This document shows, piece by piece, positions 25,862 through 35,722 of a stretch of DNA of 37,375 bases. Each line of letters opens with the position of its first letter. Position 1 is the first letter of the stretch. The notes under the pieces are model-generated. The model had not been told where the DNA came from. It saw only the letters and a program-made list of their open reading frames with translations, and did not search any database. A program made the translations under genes and the position numbers. The DNA lies in the NCBI RefSeq assembly GCF_024614185.1, contig NZ_JAHTLF010000005.1, positions 1-37,375 of the forward strand, written 5' to 3'. The DNA comes from Nocardioides carbamazepini. GTDB lineage: Bacteria > Actinomycetota > Actinomycetes > Propionibacteriales > Nocardioidaceae.

Positions 25862-26431
25862 TCACGAGCGCTTCGCGGGACTGCCCTGTTCGAAGTGCTC
25901 GACGTCAACGATGACGAACGTCGCGTGCGCTGTCGCGACCTGCCGGCCGCCTTCGTCCGCGGCTGCAGCGTTCACGTGGAGCCGCCGTCCCGCCCGGTCC
26001 CGGACATGCGCGGTGAACTCGTAATCCACCCCCAGCAGCACCGGACGGAGGTACTCCACGGTCAGCGACCTCGTCACGGCGAGCTCGCCGACGCGGTAGA
26101 GGAGGAACCCGAACAGGTCGTCGAAGGCGGCGGCAACCAGACCGCCGTGGGTGATCCCCGGTGCCCCCTCCTGGCGATGGTCGAAGCGGTGCACGGCGCT
26201 CACGCCGTGCTCGGTGGCGTCGACCTCCAGGGCGAGGCCGGCGGGGTTCTCTTTGCCGCATCCCGCGCAGGTGGGGGAGTGCGAGGGCAGGCGGCCCACC
26301 GCCATCGGCGCGGGCCGCGACATGGACCGGATCCATGCATCCAGCGTCGACGCCGTGCCCCCGTCGAGACGCATCTCTCGGCCCGAGGTAGGGGGCTCGG
26401 TGTCGTAGTCGCCTACCAGCGCATCACTCAT
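25862..26431 (-). CDS. Hotdog-fold acyl-CoA thioesterase (PaaI-like)
   Basis: 189 residues. The single hotdog domain has the core PGITHGGLVAAAFDDLFGF (His95-Gly-Gly) and the strand VEYLRPVLLG. Upstream is CAGCGKENPAGL (Cys55 and Cys58), a feature of one PaaI-like branch. The first 50 residues are not conserved. It should hydrolyse acyl-CoA or aryl-CoA thioesters in the cytoplasm. ATG 26431 has GAGGAG 6 nt upstream; the open frame continues upstream to 26512 without such a signal. Its stop is one base from the stop of the convergent TetR gene. Confidence 0.85.
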   Translation of the reverse strand: MSDALVGDYDTEPPTSGREMRLDGGTASTLDAWIRSMSRPAPMAVGRLPSHSPTCAGCGKENPAGLALEVDATEHGVSAVHRFDHRQEGAPGITHGGLVAAAFDDLFGFLLYRVGELAVTRSLTVEYLRPVLLGVDYEFTAHVRDRAGRRLHVNAAAADEGGRQVATAHATFVIVDVEHFEQGSPAKRS

Positions 26432-26468
26432 CGGGGGCTCCTCGGACTCCAGGACCACAGTGGCATCG

Positions 26469-26486
26469 AAACATCCTTGCATGTTT
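26469..26486. promoter_or_regulatory. Inverted repeat in a divergent promoter
   Basis: AAACAT-CCTTGC-ATGTTT, perfect 6-bp arms with a 6-nt spacer. It lies between the divergently transcribed thioesterase and acyltransferase genes, whose starts are about 38 bp and 29 bp away. It is AT-rich in a GC-rich background. It is probably a regulator site controlling both genes; the binding protein is unknown. Confidence 0.5.
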
Positions 26487-26514
26487 GTCCTCACGAGAGA
26501 CGAAACGGCCATTA

Positions 26515-27237
26515 ATGTCTACAATGGCTGAGATGCGAACGACCTTGACCGTCCAGCGCCGCCCGATCCATAACGACCGACGTGGCCTCGCCTGGTGGCT
26601 GGCGGTTGCGGTCTGCAAGCCAATCCTGGTGGTGCTGCGTCGCCCGGACTGGCGCGGGGTCGCGGGCATCCCCCGGGTGGGCGGAGCGGTGCTGGCCGCC
26701 AACCACGTCTCGCACCTCGACCCGTTGCTGGTCGCGGAGATGGTGCTGGCCGAGGGGCGGGTGCCGCGGTTCCTGGCCAAGGACAGCCTCTTCAGCGGGC
26801 CGGTCGTGGGCAAGTGGTTCCGTGCTGCCGGCCACGTCGAGGTCGACCGCGTCGCGGGACGCGCGGGGTACGACAACGCTGTGAGCGCGGCGCGCGACGG
26901 GCGGCTCCTCCTGGTGTACCCCGAGGGTTCCATCACCAAGCGGGACGACGGTCTGCCGATGACGATGAAGTCGGGGGCGGTGCGGATCGCTCTGGAGGCA
27001 TCGGTACCGCTCGTGCCGGTGGCCCAGTGGGGGGCACAGAAGATCCTGCCCGCCTACAGCGGGCGGTTGCGCTGGGGGTTGCGACGACGTGTGAGCGTGC
27101 TCGTCGGACCGCCGATCCCGCTGGACGACCTGCGGGACCTGGAGCCGGCCCGTGCCATCGAGGTGGGTCGTCGACGGCTCGAGGACACCCTCGCCTCGAT
27201 GGTGTGCGAGCTGCGTGGAGCCGACACGGCGCCGTAG
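26515..27237 (+). CDS. 1-acylglycerol-3-phosphate acyltransferase-like protein (PlsC family)
   Basis: About 240 residues. Acyltransferase motif I is NHVSHLD (catalytic His64 and Asp69), motif III is VYPEGSITKRD (Glu137, Gly138), and a later ALEASVPLVPVAQWG matches motif IV. The hydrophobic stretch before motif I (LAWWLAVAVCKPILVVL) would place it at the membrane. It transfers an acyl chain to a glycerolipid or similar acceptor. ATG 26515 is chosen; ATG 26524 and 26533 and TTG 26485 are also possible, because none has a strong ribosome site. It is divergent from the thioesterase gene. Confidence 0.87.
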   Translation: MSTMAEMRTTLTVQRRPIHNDRRGLAWWLAVAVCKPILVVLRRPDWRGVAGIPRVGGAVLAANHVSHLDPLLVAEMVLAEGRVPRFLAKDSLFSGPVVGKWFRAAGHVEVDRVAGRAGYDNAVSAARDGRLLLVYPEGSITKRDDGLPMTMKSGAVRIALEASVPLVPVAQWGAQKILPAYSGRLRWGLRRRVSVLVGPPIPLDDLRDLEPARAIEVGRRRLEDTLASMVCELRGADTAP

Positions 27238-27249
27238 TGAGTTGGGCGT

Positions 27250-27921
27250 TCACGCGCGGAAGCGGGGGTCTTTGGGGCGCGGGGAGTCGGAGCCGCGGAC
27301 CATGGCGGGACCGTAGGTGTCGAGCAGTGTCGTCATGAGCTCGTCGAACGGCAGGTCCACGAACATGCCTCGTTCGCGGACGTACTCCATGTGACGTCGG
27401 CCGGCGCCGTCGGCTGCGTGGAGCAACGCATCCCGCGACCCGTCGAACTCCAACGGTTCTACGCCAAAGCGACGGCACAGCTCGGAGTTGAAGGCCGGCG
27501 ACCCTTTGCGCCACTGGCCGTCGACGTACACCGCGCTCCACCCGTGGAACACGAACAGATCGGTCCCCATCAGCTTCAGCAGCGCCGCGCTGTTGAGGTG
27601 ATTGCGCACGTCGGAGAACCCGAGTACGGCCGGGATTCCCGCAGCGCGCAGGCTCGCGGTGAGCAGCACCGCCTTGGGCACGCACCACGTAGGGCCACCG
27701 TCGAGGATCGCGCTGGCGTGGTAGTCCCGGGGCTCGGCGGTGACGCTGTAGGGGTCGTATCGGAGTCGGTCGCGGACCGCCGCGAACAGCAGCGCGATCC
27801 GCTCTCGCGGATCGCGGACACCCCGCACCACAGACTCGGTGAAGTCGCGGACGTCGGGGTGGTTGCTGTCGACGAACCGGCTCGGGGCGAGGGCCTCCCG
27901 TGGGTCGATCTCGCCCCTCAT
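27250..27921 (-). CDS. Transglutaminase-like cysteine protein
   Basis: 223 residues. The transglutaminase-like core has Cys80 in GGPTWCVPKAVLLTASLRAAG and His126 in FVFHGWSAVYVDGQW. The third position, usually Asp, falls in KGSPAFN and is not obviously acidic. Proteins of this group act as proteases, amidases or ligases, or have lost activity. The start ATG at 27921 overlaps the stop of the upstream gene (ATGA), so it is translationally coupled to the BtrH-like protein. It ends 12 bp from the stop of the convergent acyltransferase gene. The specific function is unknown. Confidence 0.75.
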   Translation of the reverse strand: MRGEIDPREALAPSRFVDSNHPDVRDFTESVVRGVRDPRERIALLFAAVRDRLRYDPYSVTAEPRDYHASAILDGGPTWCVPKAVLLTASLRAAGIPAVLGFSDVRNHLNSAALLKLMGTDLFVFHGWSAVYVDGQWRKGSPAFNSELCRRFGVEPLEFDGSRDALLHAADGAGRRHMEYVRERGMFVDLPFDELMTTLLDTYGPAMVRGSDSPRPKDPRFRA

Positions 27922-28997
27922 CAGGCGTCGGTCCGGAGGTCCTCGCGCGCCCCCGCGATCTCGAGGGCGGTGACGAGGTCCCGCTCGAGCGAGGGGAGTA
28001 CGGCGGCCGAGCGAGCTGCCTGCTCCACCCGTCCTCGTGCTGGGCCGTCCTGACGGGCCAGCGACGCGACCAGGGACCATGTCTCCGCGCACAGGTGCGC
28101 GGCGGCGGCAACCTCGCTCGCCCGCGCGTCCCCGGTCAGGCGCGCGATGTCGGCGGCGCCGCTGGACAGCAGTCGGCGGAACAGCCCGCCGCCGGTGCCG
28201 GCCTTCTCGACGAAGGCGCTGAGTCCTTGGAGGACCAGGTCCAGGACATCGTCCGGGAAGACTTCCGGCCAGTCAGCGAGGTCCTCGGCGAAGAGGTCGA
28301 CGGCGGCCAGCCCGGTGGCCCCGACCGCCGAATCCCTCCCGGTGACGATAGAGCTGCCGGTGGAGGTGGTCATCGCAGCCGCCGCCTGGGCGAACGCCGC
28401 CTGCGCGATCTCGGACAGGTCGGGCAGCCGGTCGGGCCAGGCGATGTCGAAGTAGGTGTGACGCGTCGGGACCGGGAACCCCTGGGAGGACCGGGCTCGG
28501 GCCAGCGCCGAGTAGGGCACGAGCTGCACCTCGTCCCGGTCGTTGTCGACGACGTGCGCGACCTGCTGCTCGTCGTCGTAACCGATGACGACGATGTCGT
28601 GGCGACTCATCTGCAGGCGTACGCGGAGGTAGGGAAGCTCCGCGATGTCGGCCCACACCAAGGCGGGACGGCCGTCTCGTACGGCGTCGCGCACCCACGC
28701 CCAGCCCTCCTGCGGGTCATCCGTCGCATGCACGGAGACCTCGGCGCCCAGCCGCGTCGGGAGGTCCGTCTCCAGGTCGCCTCCCCGCCCCACGAGGTAT
28801 ACCGGCGGCATGAGTGCCGCGTCCCTGACGTAGGAGAGATCCAAGGCGCCGCTCAGGGCAAAGACGAGGCCCTCGTCAGGGGGGCCCTCCCAACCGAGTC
28901 CGGCCCACTCCAGGAGGTCCCGCATGGCCCCGGAGCCGCAGTGCCCGCCGCGTCGGTGCGGGTACTTGACCACTTCAGTGTCGCTCGAGTTGACCAT
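27921..28997 (-). CDS. BtrH N-terminal/DUF4872-type protein
   Basis: 358 residues. The N-terminal ~170 residues resemble the butirosin protein BtrH, a papain/C39-like fold that moves an acyl group from a carrier protein: Cys20 in PHRRGGHCGSGAMRDLLEW, His133 in MSRHDIVVIGYDD and Asp151 in AHVVDND form a plausible triad. The C-terminal half is helical, as in DUF4872. ATG 28997 is chosen, with GGAAGAAG 5 nt before it; a TTG at 29018 is an alternative. It is followed by the coupled transglutaminase-like gene and is divergent from a TetR gene. It could be an acyltransferase or thiol hydrolase; no carrier protein gene is seen nearby. Confidence 0.75.
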   Translation of the reverse strand: MVNSSDTEVVKYPHRRGGHCGSGAMRDLLEWAGLGWEGPPDEGLVFALSGALDLSYVRDAALMPPVYLVGRGGDLETDLPTRLGAEVSVHATDDPQEGWAWVRDAVRDGRPALVWADIAELPYLRVRLQMSRHDIVVIGYDDEQQVAHVVDNDRDEVQLVPYSALARARSSQGFPVPTRHTYFDIAWPDRLPDLSEIAQAAFAQAAAAMTTSTGSSIVTGRDSAVGATGLAAVDLFAEDLADWPEVFPDDVLDLVLQGLSAFVEKAGTGGGLFRRLLSSGAADIARLTGDARASEVAAAAHLCAETWSLVASLARQDGPARGRVEQAARSAAVLPSLERDLVTALEIAGAREDLRTDA

Positions 28998-29058
28998 GAG
29001 GCTTCTTCCTGAAGACAACTAGTGATTTTTGTTCAAACCTAGGGCACCGCTCTGAGAA

Positions 29059-29068
29059 TGTCATGACA
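29059..29068. promoter_or_regulatory. Perfect 10-bp palindrome
   Basis: TGTCATGACA, self-complementary, in the 123-bp region between the BtrH-like gene and the TetR gene. It may be a second operator site; it is short enough to occur by chance. Confidence 0.35.
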
Positions 29069-29084
29069 CGGCCCATCTGACGCG

Positions 29085-29100
29085 TGTCCGCAGTCGGACA
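29085..29100. promoter_or_regulatory. Palindromic operator over the TetR promoter
   Basis: TGTCCG-CAGT-CGGACA, perfect 6-bp arms. It ends 5 bp before a -10-like GATACT (29106-29111), which itself ends 9 bp before the GTG start, so it covers the -35 position of a probably leaderless promoter. This is the expected place for autorepression by the TetR protein encoded at 29121. Confidence 0.6.
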
Positions 29101-29120
29101 TTGTCGATACTCTGTCCACC

Positions 29121-29792
29121 GTGTCGTCCCCCTCCATGCGAGAGCGCTACCGCGAGCACGTTCGTGCAGCGGTGCTCGAGACTGCCCACGACCTGATCGC
29201 TGAGCGGGGCTGGGAGCGGGTGCGCATGGGCGAGATCGCCGAGGCGGTCGGCGTCTCGCGCGCACTGCTGTACAAGGAGTTCGGCGACAAGCCCGGTTTG
29301 GGGGAAGCCGTCGTCCTGAGGGAGGCGGCGCGCTTCATCGAGGGCATCGAGAACGTGCTCGCGCATCACGGCTCCGACGCTTCAAGCGGCCTCACGGCGT
29401 CGGTGGGCTTCGTGCTGGAGGAAGCCGAGAACAGTCCCCTGCTCAGAGCGGTCCTGATCTCCAACCGCGATTCCCCACCACCCGCCACGGGCATCCTCCC
29501 CCTCCTCACCACGTCTGCGCAGCTGTTGGAGCTCGCCTCCGGCTCCCTGGCCCGGTGGCTCACCTCCCACGTGGCCGGTCTGCGGGAGGATGAGGTGTCC
29601 GACGCCGCCGATGCCCTGGTGAGGCTCACCGTGAGCCACCTCGCCTTGCCGACCAGGTCCCGGGTGGACACCGCCCGGAAGATTACCGAGGTGGGACTCA
29701 GGTGCCTCGGGCTCTCCGGCACGCCGGAGCAGGGATCGCAACCTGCCGGCTGCTCTGGTGGCGGTGCCGCGGACGACCCCGAGGACCAGTAG
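29121..29792 (+). CDS. TetR-family transcriptional regulator
   Basis: 223 residues. The HTH is MGEIAEAVGVSRALLYKEFG (about residues 36-55), preceded by AVLETAHDLIAERGWERV. The C-terminal ligand domain is helical and unassigned. The last ~25 residues are Gly/Pro/Asp-rich and the gene ends close to an IS3 remnant, so the very end could have been altered by rearrangement. The GTG at 29121 has no ribosome site but sits at the expected start point of a promoter with a -10-like GATACT, suggesting a leaderless mRNA. It is divergent from the BtrH/transglutaminase pair and probably represses it. Confidence 0.88.
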   Translation: MSSPSMRERYREHVRAAVLETAHDLIAERGWERVRMGEIAEAVGVSRALLYKEFGDKPGLGEAVVLREAARFIEGIENVLAHHGSDASSGLTASVGFVLEEAENSPLLRAVLISNRDSPPPATGILPLLTTSAQLLELASGSLARWLTSHVAGLREDEVSDAADALVRLTVSHLALPTRSRVDTARKITEVGLRCLGLSGTPEQGSQPAGCSGGGAADDPEDQ

Positions 29793-29839
29793 CTGGTGAA
29801 TGGAATGGCGCGGACAGCGTCGTCGCGTCAAGGGTGGCG

Positions 29840-30141
29840 CGGGGACCGGATTCCGAGACGCCCAAGGCTCTGCAGGCGACCTGGAGCGGCAGATCCTCAG
29901 CGGCGATCACTTCGACCGCCGCGTACCTCCTTCTGGGCTGGTTTCCTCCTTGAACAGTTCGACCGCGCCGAGCGATCTTGAGTTCGGTCTCGAGCTCGGC
30001 GGTCCGCTTGTTCGCGGTCGTGAGTTCAGACTTCTCCTTGGTCGTCAGCCTTGGCTGCTCGCCGCTCTCGATGCGGTCCTGGCGGCGCCAGCTGAAGATC
30101 GTCTGGTCGCTGATCCGCTTGTGGGGAGGGGTCTGCTGCAC
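29840..30141 (-). pseudogene. IS3-family transposase remnant (orfA end and orfB start)
   Basis: On the minus strand the sequence reads ISDQTIFSWRRQDRIESGE and LTTKEKSELTTANKRTAELE, the C-terminal part of an IS3 OrfA. It continues to RYAAVEVIAAEDLPLQVACR and ALGVSESG, the first residues of an OrfB. The N-terminal HTH of OrfA is missing, the A-B junction is frameshifted, and OrfB breaks off near 29840 where unrelated sequence begins. It is inactive. It lies 3' of the TetR gene and in the same orientation as the next remnant. Confidence 0.75.
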
Positions 30142-30192
30142 GGATAGGTGACATCTTGACTTGCCCCACCATTTGGGTTCCAGTTCTGGTGA

Positions 30193-30484
30193 CTAACTGA
30201 CTGCGGTGATGGTGGTGTTCTCGGAGAGTAGTTCGAACTCGATCGGGGTGCGGTAGCCGAACGCTGAGTGGCGTCGTCGGCGGTTGTGGAAGATCTCGAT
30301 GTACTCGAAGATCGCGTTCGCTAGTTCGACTCTGGTCTTCCAACGTCTGCGGTCGAGGAGTTCGATCTGCATCGAGGACCAGAAGCTCTCCATCATGGCG
30401 TTGTCCAGTCGCCGACGGTGCCGAAGGATGGCAGCAGGCCTGCGGAGCGGATCTTCTCGCCGAAGACCCAGGAGGTGAACTGGG
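30193..30484 (-). pseudogene. IS3-family orfB 3' fragment
   Basis: It reads FTSWVFGEKIRSAGLLPSFG then, after a frame change, MMESFWSSMQIELLDRRRWK and ANAIFEYIEIFHNRRRRHSA, the last third of an IS3 integrase-type transposase. The frame breaks inside the motif that should read GDxxDNAM, so a small indel has destroyed it near the catalytic Glu region. The fragment is cut at about 30484, where the IS30 copy begins. It is followed downstream by part of another IS3 copy, so two IS3 elements have been juxtaposed. Confidence 0.75.
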
Positions 30485-30489
30485 CGGGC

Positions 30490-31373
30490 TCAACCGGTGG
30501 AAGCAACACCAGCCTGTTGGAGTAACCGTAGTTGCTCATCGAAGGCCTCGGCTGGCGTTCGCCATCCGAGGGTCTTGCGGGGCCGTCCGTTCAGGGCGGC
30601 GGACACCGCGTAGAGCTCCTGCTCATCCCAGCGTGAGAGGTCGGTGCCCTTCGGGAAGTACTGGCGAAGCAGACCGTTGGTGTTCTCGTTCGTGGGCCGC
30701 TGCCAGGGGCTGTGCGGGTCGGCGAAGTAGACCGCGATCCCGGTCTCGATCTTGAACTGGGCGTGCTGGGCCAGTTCCTTGCCGCGGTCCCAGGTCAGGG
30801 ACTGGCGCAGCTGTTCGGGCAGGGTGATCATGCTCGCGGCGAGTGCGTCTTTCATCGCGATCGCACCGTAGCCAGCAAGGGGTGGGCCGTTCTTGGTCCG
30901 CGGAATGACTCCGTAGCCCTCGGCCCGGGGTAGGTGCACGAGCATGGTGAATCTGGTGGTCCGCTCGACCAGGGTTCCGATCGCGGATCGCTCCAGCCCG
31001 ATGATCAGATCGCCCTCCGGTGCCCGGGAACAGCCCGGTCGTCCACCTCGGCGGGTCGCTGACTCAGCACGACGTCGGACGTCAGGTGGCCACCGGGGGT
31101 GTTGCGGGTGCGCGAGCGAGGAGTCCTCAGCGCCCGGCCTGTGCGCAGGCACGTGATCAGCTCACGTTTGAGCGCGCCTCGGCTTTCCACGTACAGCGCT
31201 TGGTAGATCGCCTCGGGGCTGATCCTCATGAGGCCATCATCGGGGAACTCCAGTGGCAGCCGGTGCGAGATCTGTTCTGGGCTCCAGGCTGTCGACCATT
31301 GCCGGTCCTGGCGGCGCGGCTTGTTCCGCCCCTTCCAGGCCGGCACCACCGGCCCGGCCACCACAACGCCGTC
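30490..31373 (-). pseudogene. IS30-family transposase, frameshifted and 5'-truncated
   Basis: The upstream part (minus strand, to about 31025) has WSPEQISHRLPLEFPDDGLM and ISPEAIYQALYVESRGALKR, the middle of an IS30 transposase. After RAVPGH one base is missing relative to the expected [10 protein letters not shown]. The frame then resumes as [20 protein letters not shown], with DDE motif pieces [16 protein letters not shown] and [19 protein letters not shown]. The N-terminal HTH is gone because the next IS3 element abuts at 31373. The catalytic residues are all still readable, so decay is recent. Confidence 0.8.
31371..31373. repeat. Left copy of possible 3-bp target duplication (GTC)
   Basis: GTC directly precedes the TG end of the IS3 element and recurs directly after the CA end at 34915-34917. 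A 3-bp duplication is typical of IS3-family insertion, but three bases can match by chance. Confidence 0.5.
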
Positions 31374-31402
31374 TGTCCCGTGCCGGGTCTGATGGAGGCT
31401 CT
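31374..31402 (+). repeat. Left terminal inverted repeat of the IS3 element
   Basis: It pairs with 34886-34914. It begins TGTCCCGTGCCGGGT and ends GAGGCTCT, 24 bp before the transposase start. Confidence 0.85.
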
Positions 31403-31425
31403 CATTCCACGGAAGGATGAGAGTC

Positions 31426-32181
31426 ATGGCAGCACCGAGGAAGTACCCCGAGGAGCTTCGGGAGCGAGCGATCAGGATGGCCGTCGATCTGCGGCGTGAC
31501 CCGGGCACCAGGTCCGGGGCGTTGAAGCGGGTGGGTGATCAGCTCGGGATCAATCCCGAGACCCTGCGTAACTGGGTCTCCCAGGCCGAGATCGACGAGG
31601 GCCACCGTCCGGGCGTGACGACTGCGGAGGCCCAGCGGATTGCTGAGCTTGAGCGCGAGGTCCGCGAGCTGCGGCGCGCGAATGAGATTCTGCGGACGGC
31701 ATCAGCGTTTTTTCGCCGCCGCGGAGCTCGACCGCAAGCTGAAGTAGCACCGGTGCCGACAGCGGTGCTGGTCGAGTACATCGACCAGCACCGAGAGAAG
31801 TTTGGGGTCGAGCCGATCTGCGAGGTCCTCACACACGCTGGGACCAAGATCGCCCCGAGCACCTATTACGCCGCGAAGACCAGGGCGCCGTCCGCGAGGA
31901 CGATCAGCGACGCCAAGACCACCGAGGTCATCGAGCGGGTCCACACGCAGAACTACGGCGTCTACGGCATCCGAAAGGTCCACGCTGAGCTGAATCGCCA
32001 AGGCCACCCGGTGGCCAGATGTACCGTGCAACGGCTGATGAAGGCCGCAGGGCTGCGCGGGATCAGCCGGGCCAAAGGTCCGCGGACCACGATTCCCGGG
32101 ACCGGCCCGGACACGCGCCCGGACCTTGTCGAGCGAGCGTTCACCGCGACCGCACCCGATGAGCTCTGGGTTGCTGACATC
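31426..32181 (+). CDS. IS3 transposase OrfAB, exon 1
   Basis: 252 codons. Residues 1-95 are OrfA: HTH with GALKRVGDQLGINPETLRNW and a leucine-zipper region AELEREVRELRRANEILRTA. The usual OrfA end AFFAAAELDRKLK is lost, because six T residues at 31708-31713 place OrfA in one frame with OrfB. OrfB follows with YGIRKVHAELNRQGHPVARC and stops at ELWVADI, where the first catalytic Asp lies. The intron begins at the next base, and exon 2 at 34381 continues in frame. GGAAGG lies 9 nt before ATG 31426. The combined product would be 424 residues. Confidence 0.85.
31708..31713 (+). repeat. Six-T run at the OrfA/OrfB frameshift position
   Basis: With five T residues the frame would give AFFAAAELDRKLK and stop at TAG 31745-31747, the usual OrfA end. 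With six, OrfA runs straight into OrfB. This is the site where IS3 elements normally shift frame by slippage, so here the fusion is fixed in the DNA or is a sequencing error. Confidence 0.7.
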
Positions 32182-32519
32182 GAGCGCCACGAGGCGCTGT
32201 TGAACCGAGTGGAGGTGAAAGACCTGCACCGCCGCGCTGTCGCAGCAGCGTGGTGAAGCTGAGGGCAGCCTGACCCCCCGGGACGGGGGCGAGGGCGGAA
32301 GCAGCCCTGACAACGACGGGACAGGCCAGCACTGCCAGATGGTCTGGGTCCGGCTAGCAAGACGGGAAGGCGTACGTGAGGAACCAACGGCTGAACGCTC
32401 CTCAAGAGAGCCTCCGGCTCGAACCTGGTGGATCAGGGCCGGTTAGCAGCGCGCACCCCGATCACGACGTCGCCGAGTGCGGTGTCGGTGTGATGGTCGG
32501 GGGAACTTCTGGACTGGGT

Positions 32520-32525
32520 GATGTC
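32520..32525 (+). other. Candidate EBS1 of the group II intron
   Basis: GATGTC is complementary to the last six bases of exon 1 (GACATC, 32176-32181), the place where IBS1 must be. Its position in the intron fits domain I. Six bases can match by chance, so folding of domain I is needed to confirm it. Confidence 0.5.
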
Positions 32526-32809
32526 GCCGGTCGGGAGGCCACGGTGAATGCCTGCGGCGTAGCCGTGGCGATGCTGCAGGGGCATAGTTGGGCGCCGACC
32601 CCGTCGAACGGTTCGACAGTGAACGTGGGAACCATCGTGGCGGTCCCCTCACCGGCCAGCATCCGGCTGGCCGGCGGGAAGGCACGTCGTCGGCTGATGC
32701 CGCCGTGGTGGGGCGGAGGACCCGTAGTAGTCCGAGGCCGGGAAAGCCGGTCACATGGCGAAGGGGTCCAGCGTGTTCGCAGCAACGACGCATCATCAGG
32801 AGGTCGCTG

Positions 32810-34914
<2,105 letters not shown>

Positions 34915-35617
34915 GTCCATCCGTGCGCTGCGCGTGGCCCGCAGCGGCGCGATCAAGGCACGGGCCGCGGTGATCAACGCACTACGACAGACGCTCATCA
35001 CGGCGCTAGCCGAACTTCGCGAACAGCTGGCCGGGCTCTGCCGGGCCGAGCTCGTCGCTACTTGCGCACGGATGCGGCCCACTGGCGACCTGCGCGTCCC
35101 CTCCCAAGCCATCAAGGTCGCGCTGCGACGGTTGGTCCGACGTTGCCAGCACCTAACCGAAAGATCGCCGAGGCCGACGCGAAACTCAAGACCCTCAGCA
35201 CGGCGGCCGCACCGCTATTGGTCGAGCAAGTCGGGGGTGGGGACCGAGGTCGCCGGCCAGCTCCTCATCACGGCAGGCGACAACCCGCAAAGACTGCGGT
35301 CGGAGGCCGCCTTCGCAGCGCGCTGCGGGGTCAGTCCACTACCAGCCTCCTTGGGACGCATCGACCGACACCGGCTCAGCCGCGGCGGTGAACGCGCCGC
35401 CAACAGCGCGCTTTACACCGTCGTCATGGTCCGGATGCGCTATGACCAACGCACCCGCGACTACGTCGCCCGACGCAGCCAACAGGGGCTCAGCAAACGC
35501 GAGATCATGCGCTGCCTCAAGCGCTACGTCGCGCGCGAACTGCTGCCCCTGATCCGCGACGCGTCCCCGCATCCCCCTCCCACGACTCACCCCCGATCGC
35601 CGCTTGACGATCTATAG
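34915..35617 (+). pseudogene. IS110-family transposase, 5'-truncated, two indels
   Basis: It starts abruptly in IRALRVARSGAIKARAAVIN, the middle of an IS110 recombinase, so the N-terminal DEDD nuclease domain is gone. The frame is lost after RRCQHLTE, continues in another frame as KIAEADAKLKTLSTAAAPLL, and returns at VGTEVAGQLLITAGDN. These are two small opposite indels, the second in a G-run near 35230. The Transposase_20 domain follows (AAFAARCGVSPLPASLGRID, GGERAANSALYTVVMVRMRY) and ends near MRCLKRYVARELLPLI. It is inactive. Its left edge is the right end of the IS3 element. Confidence 0.82.
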
Positions 35618-35722
35618 GAGCATCGAATGTTGTGAGTGAGGCCGGGGCCTCACTCACAAAATTCGTGGGTTACCGAGCAGGGGCCACCTGCTCGGCCTAT
35701 CCGACATTTGTGGGAGGCCCCG
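35618..35722 (+). ncRNA. Structured leader of an IS110 element, candidate bridge RNA
   Basis: 105 nt between the previous transposase remnant and the IS110 start. It holds two strong hairpins: arms TTGTGAGTGAGGCC and GGCCTCACTCACAA at 35630-35659, a perfect 14-bp stem, and CCGAGCAGG/CCTGCTCGG at 35673-35695, a 9-bp stem with a 5-nt loop. In the IS110 group the bridge RNA that pairs with donor and target DNA comes from this leader region. The known one (IS621) is longer (about 177 nt), so part of it may lie further upstream. The loop guides could not be assigned. Alternatively the first hairpin is a terminator. Confidence 0.35.

Noticed and set aside
35062..35391. 109-codon frame inside the IS110 remnant
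   Set aside because: Part of it (KIAEADAKLKTLSTAAAPLL) is the displaced middle of the same IS110 transposase after an indel, not an independent gene.
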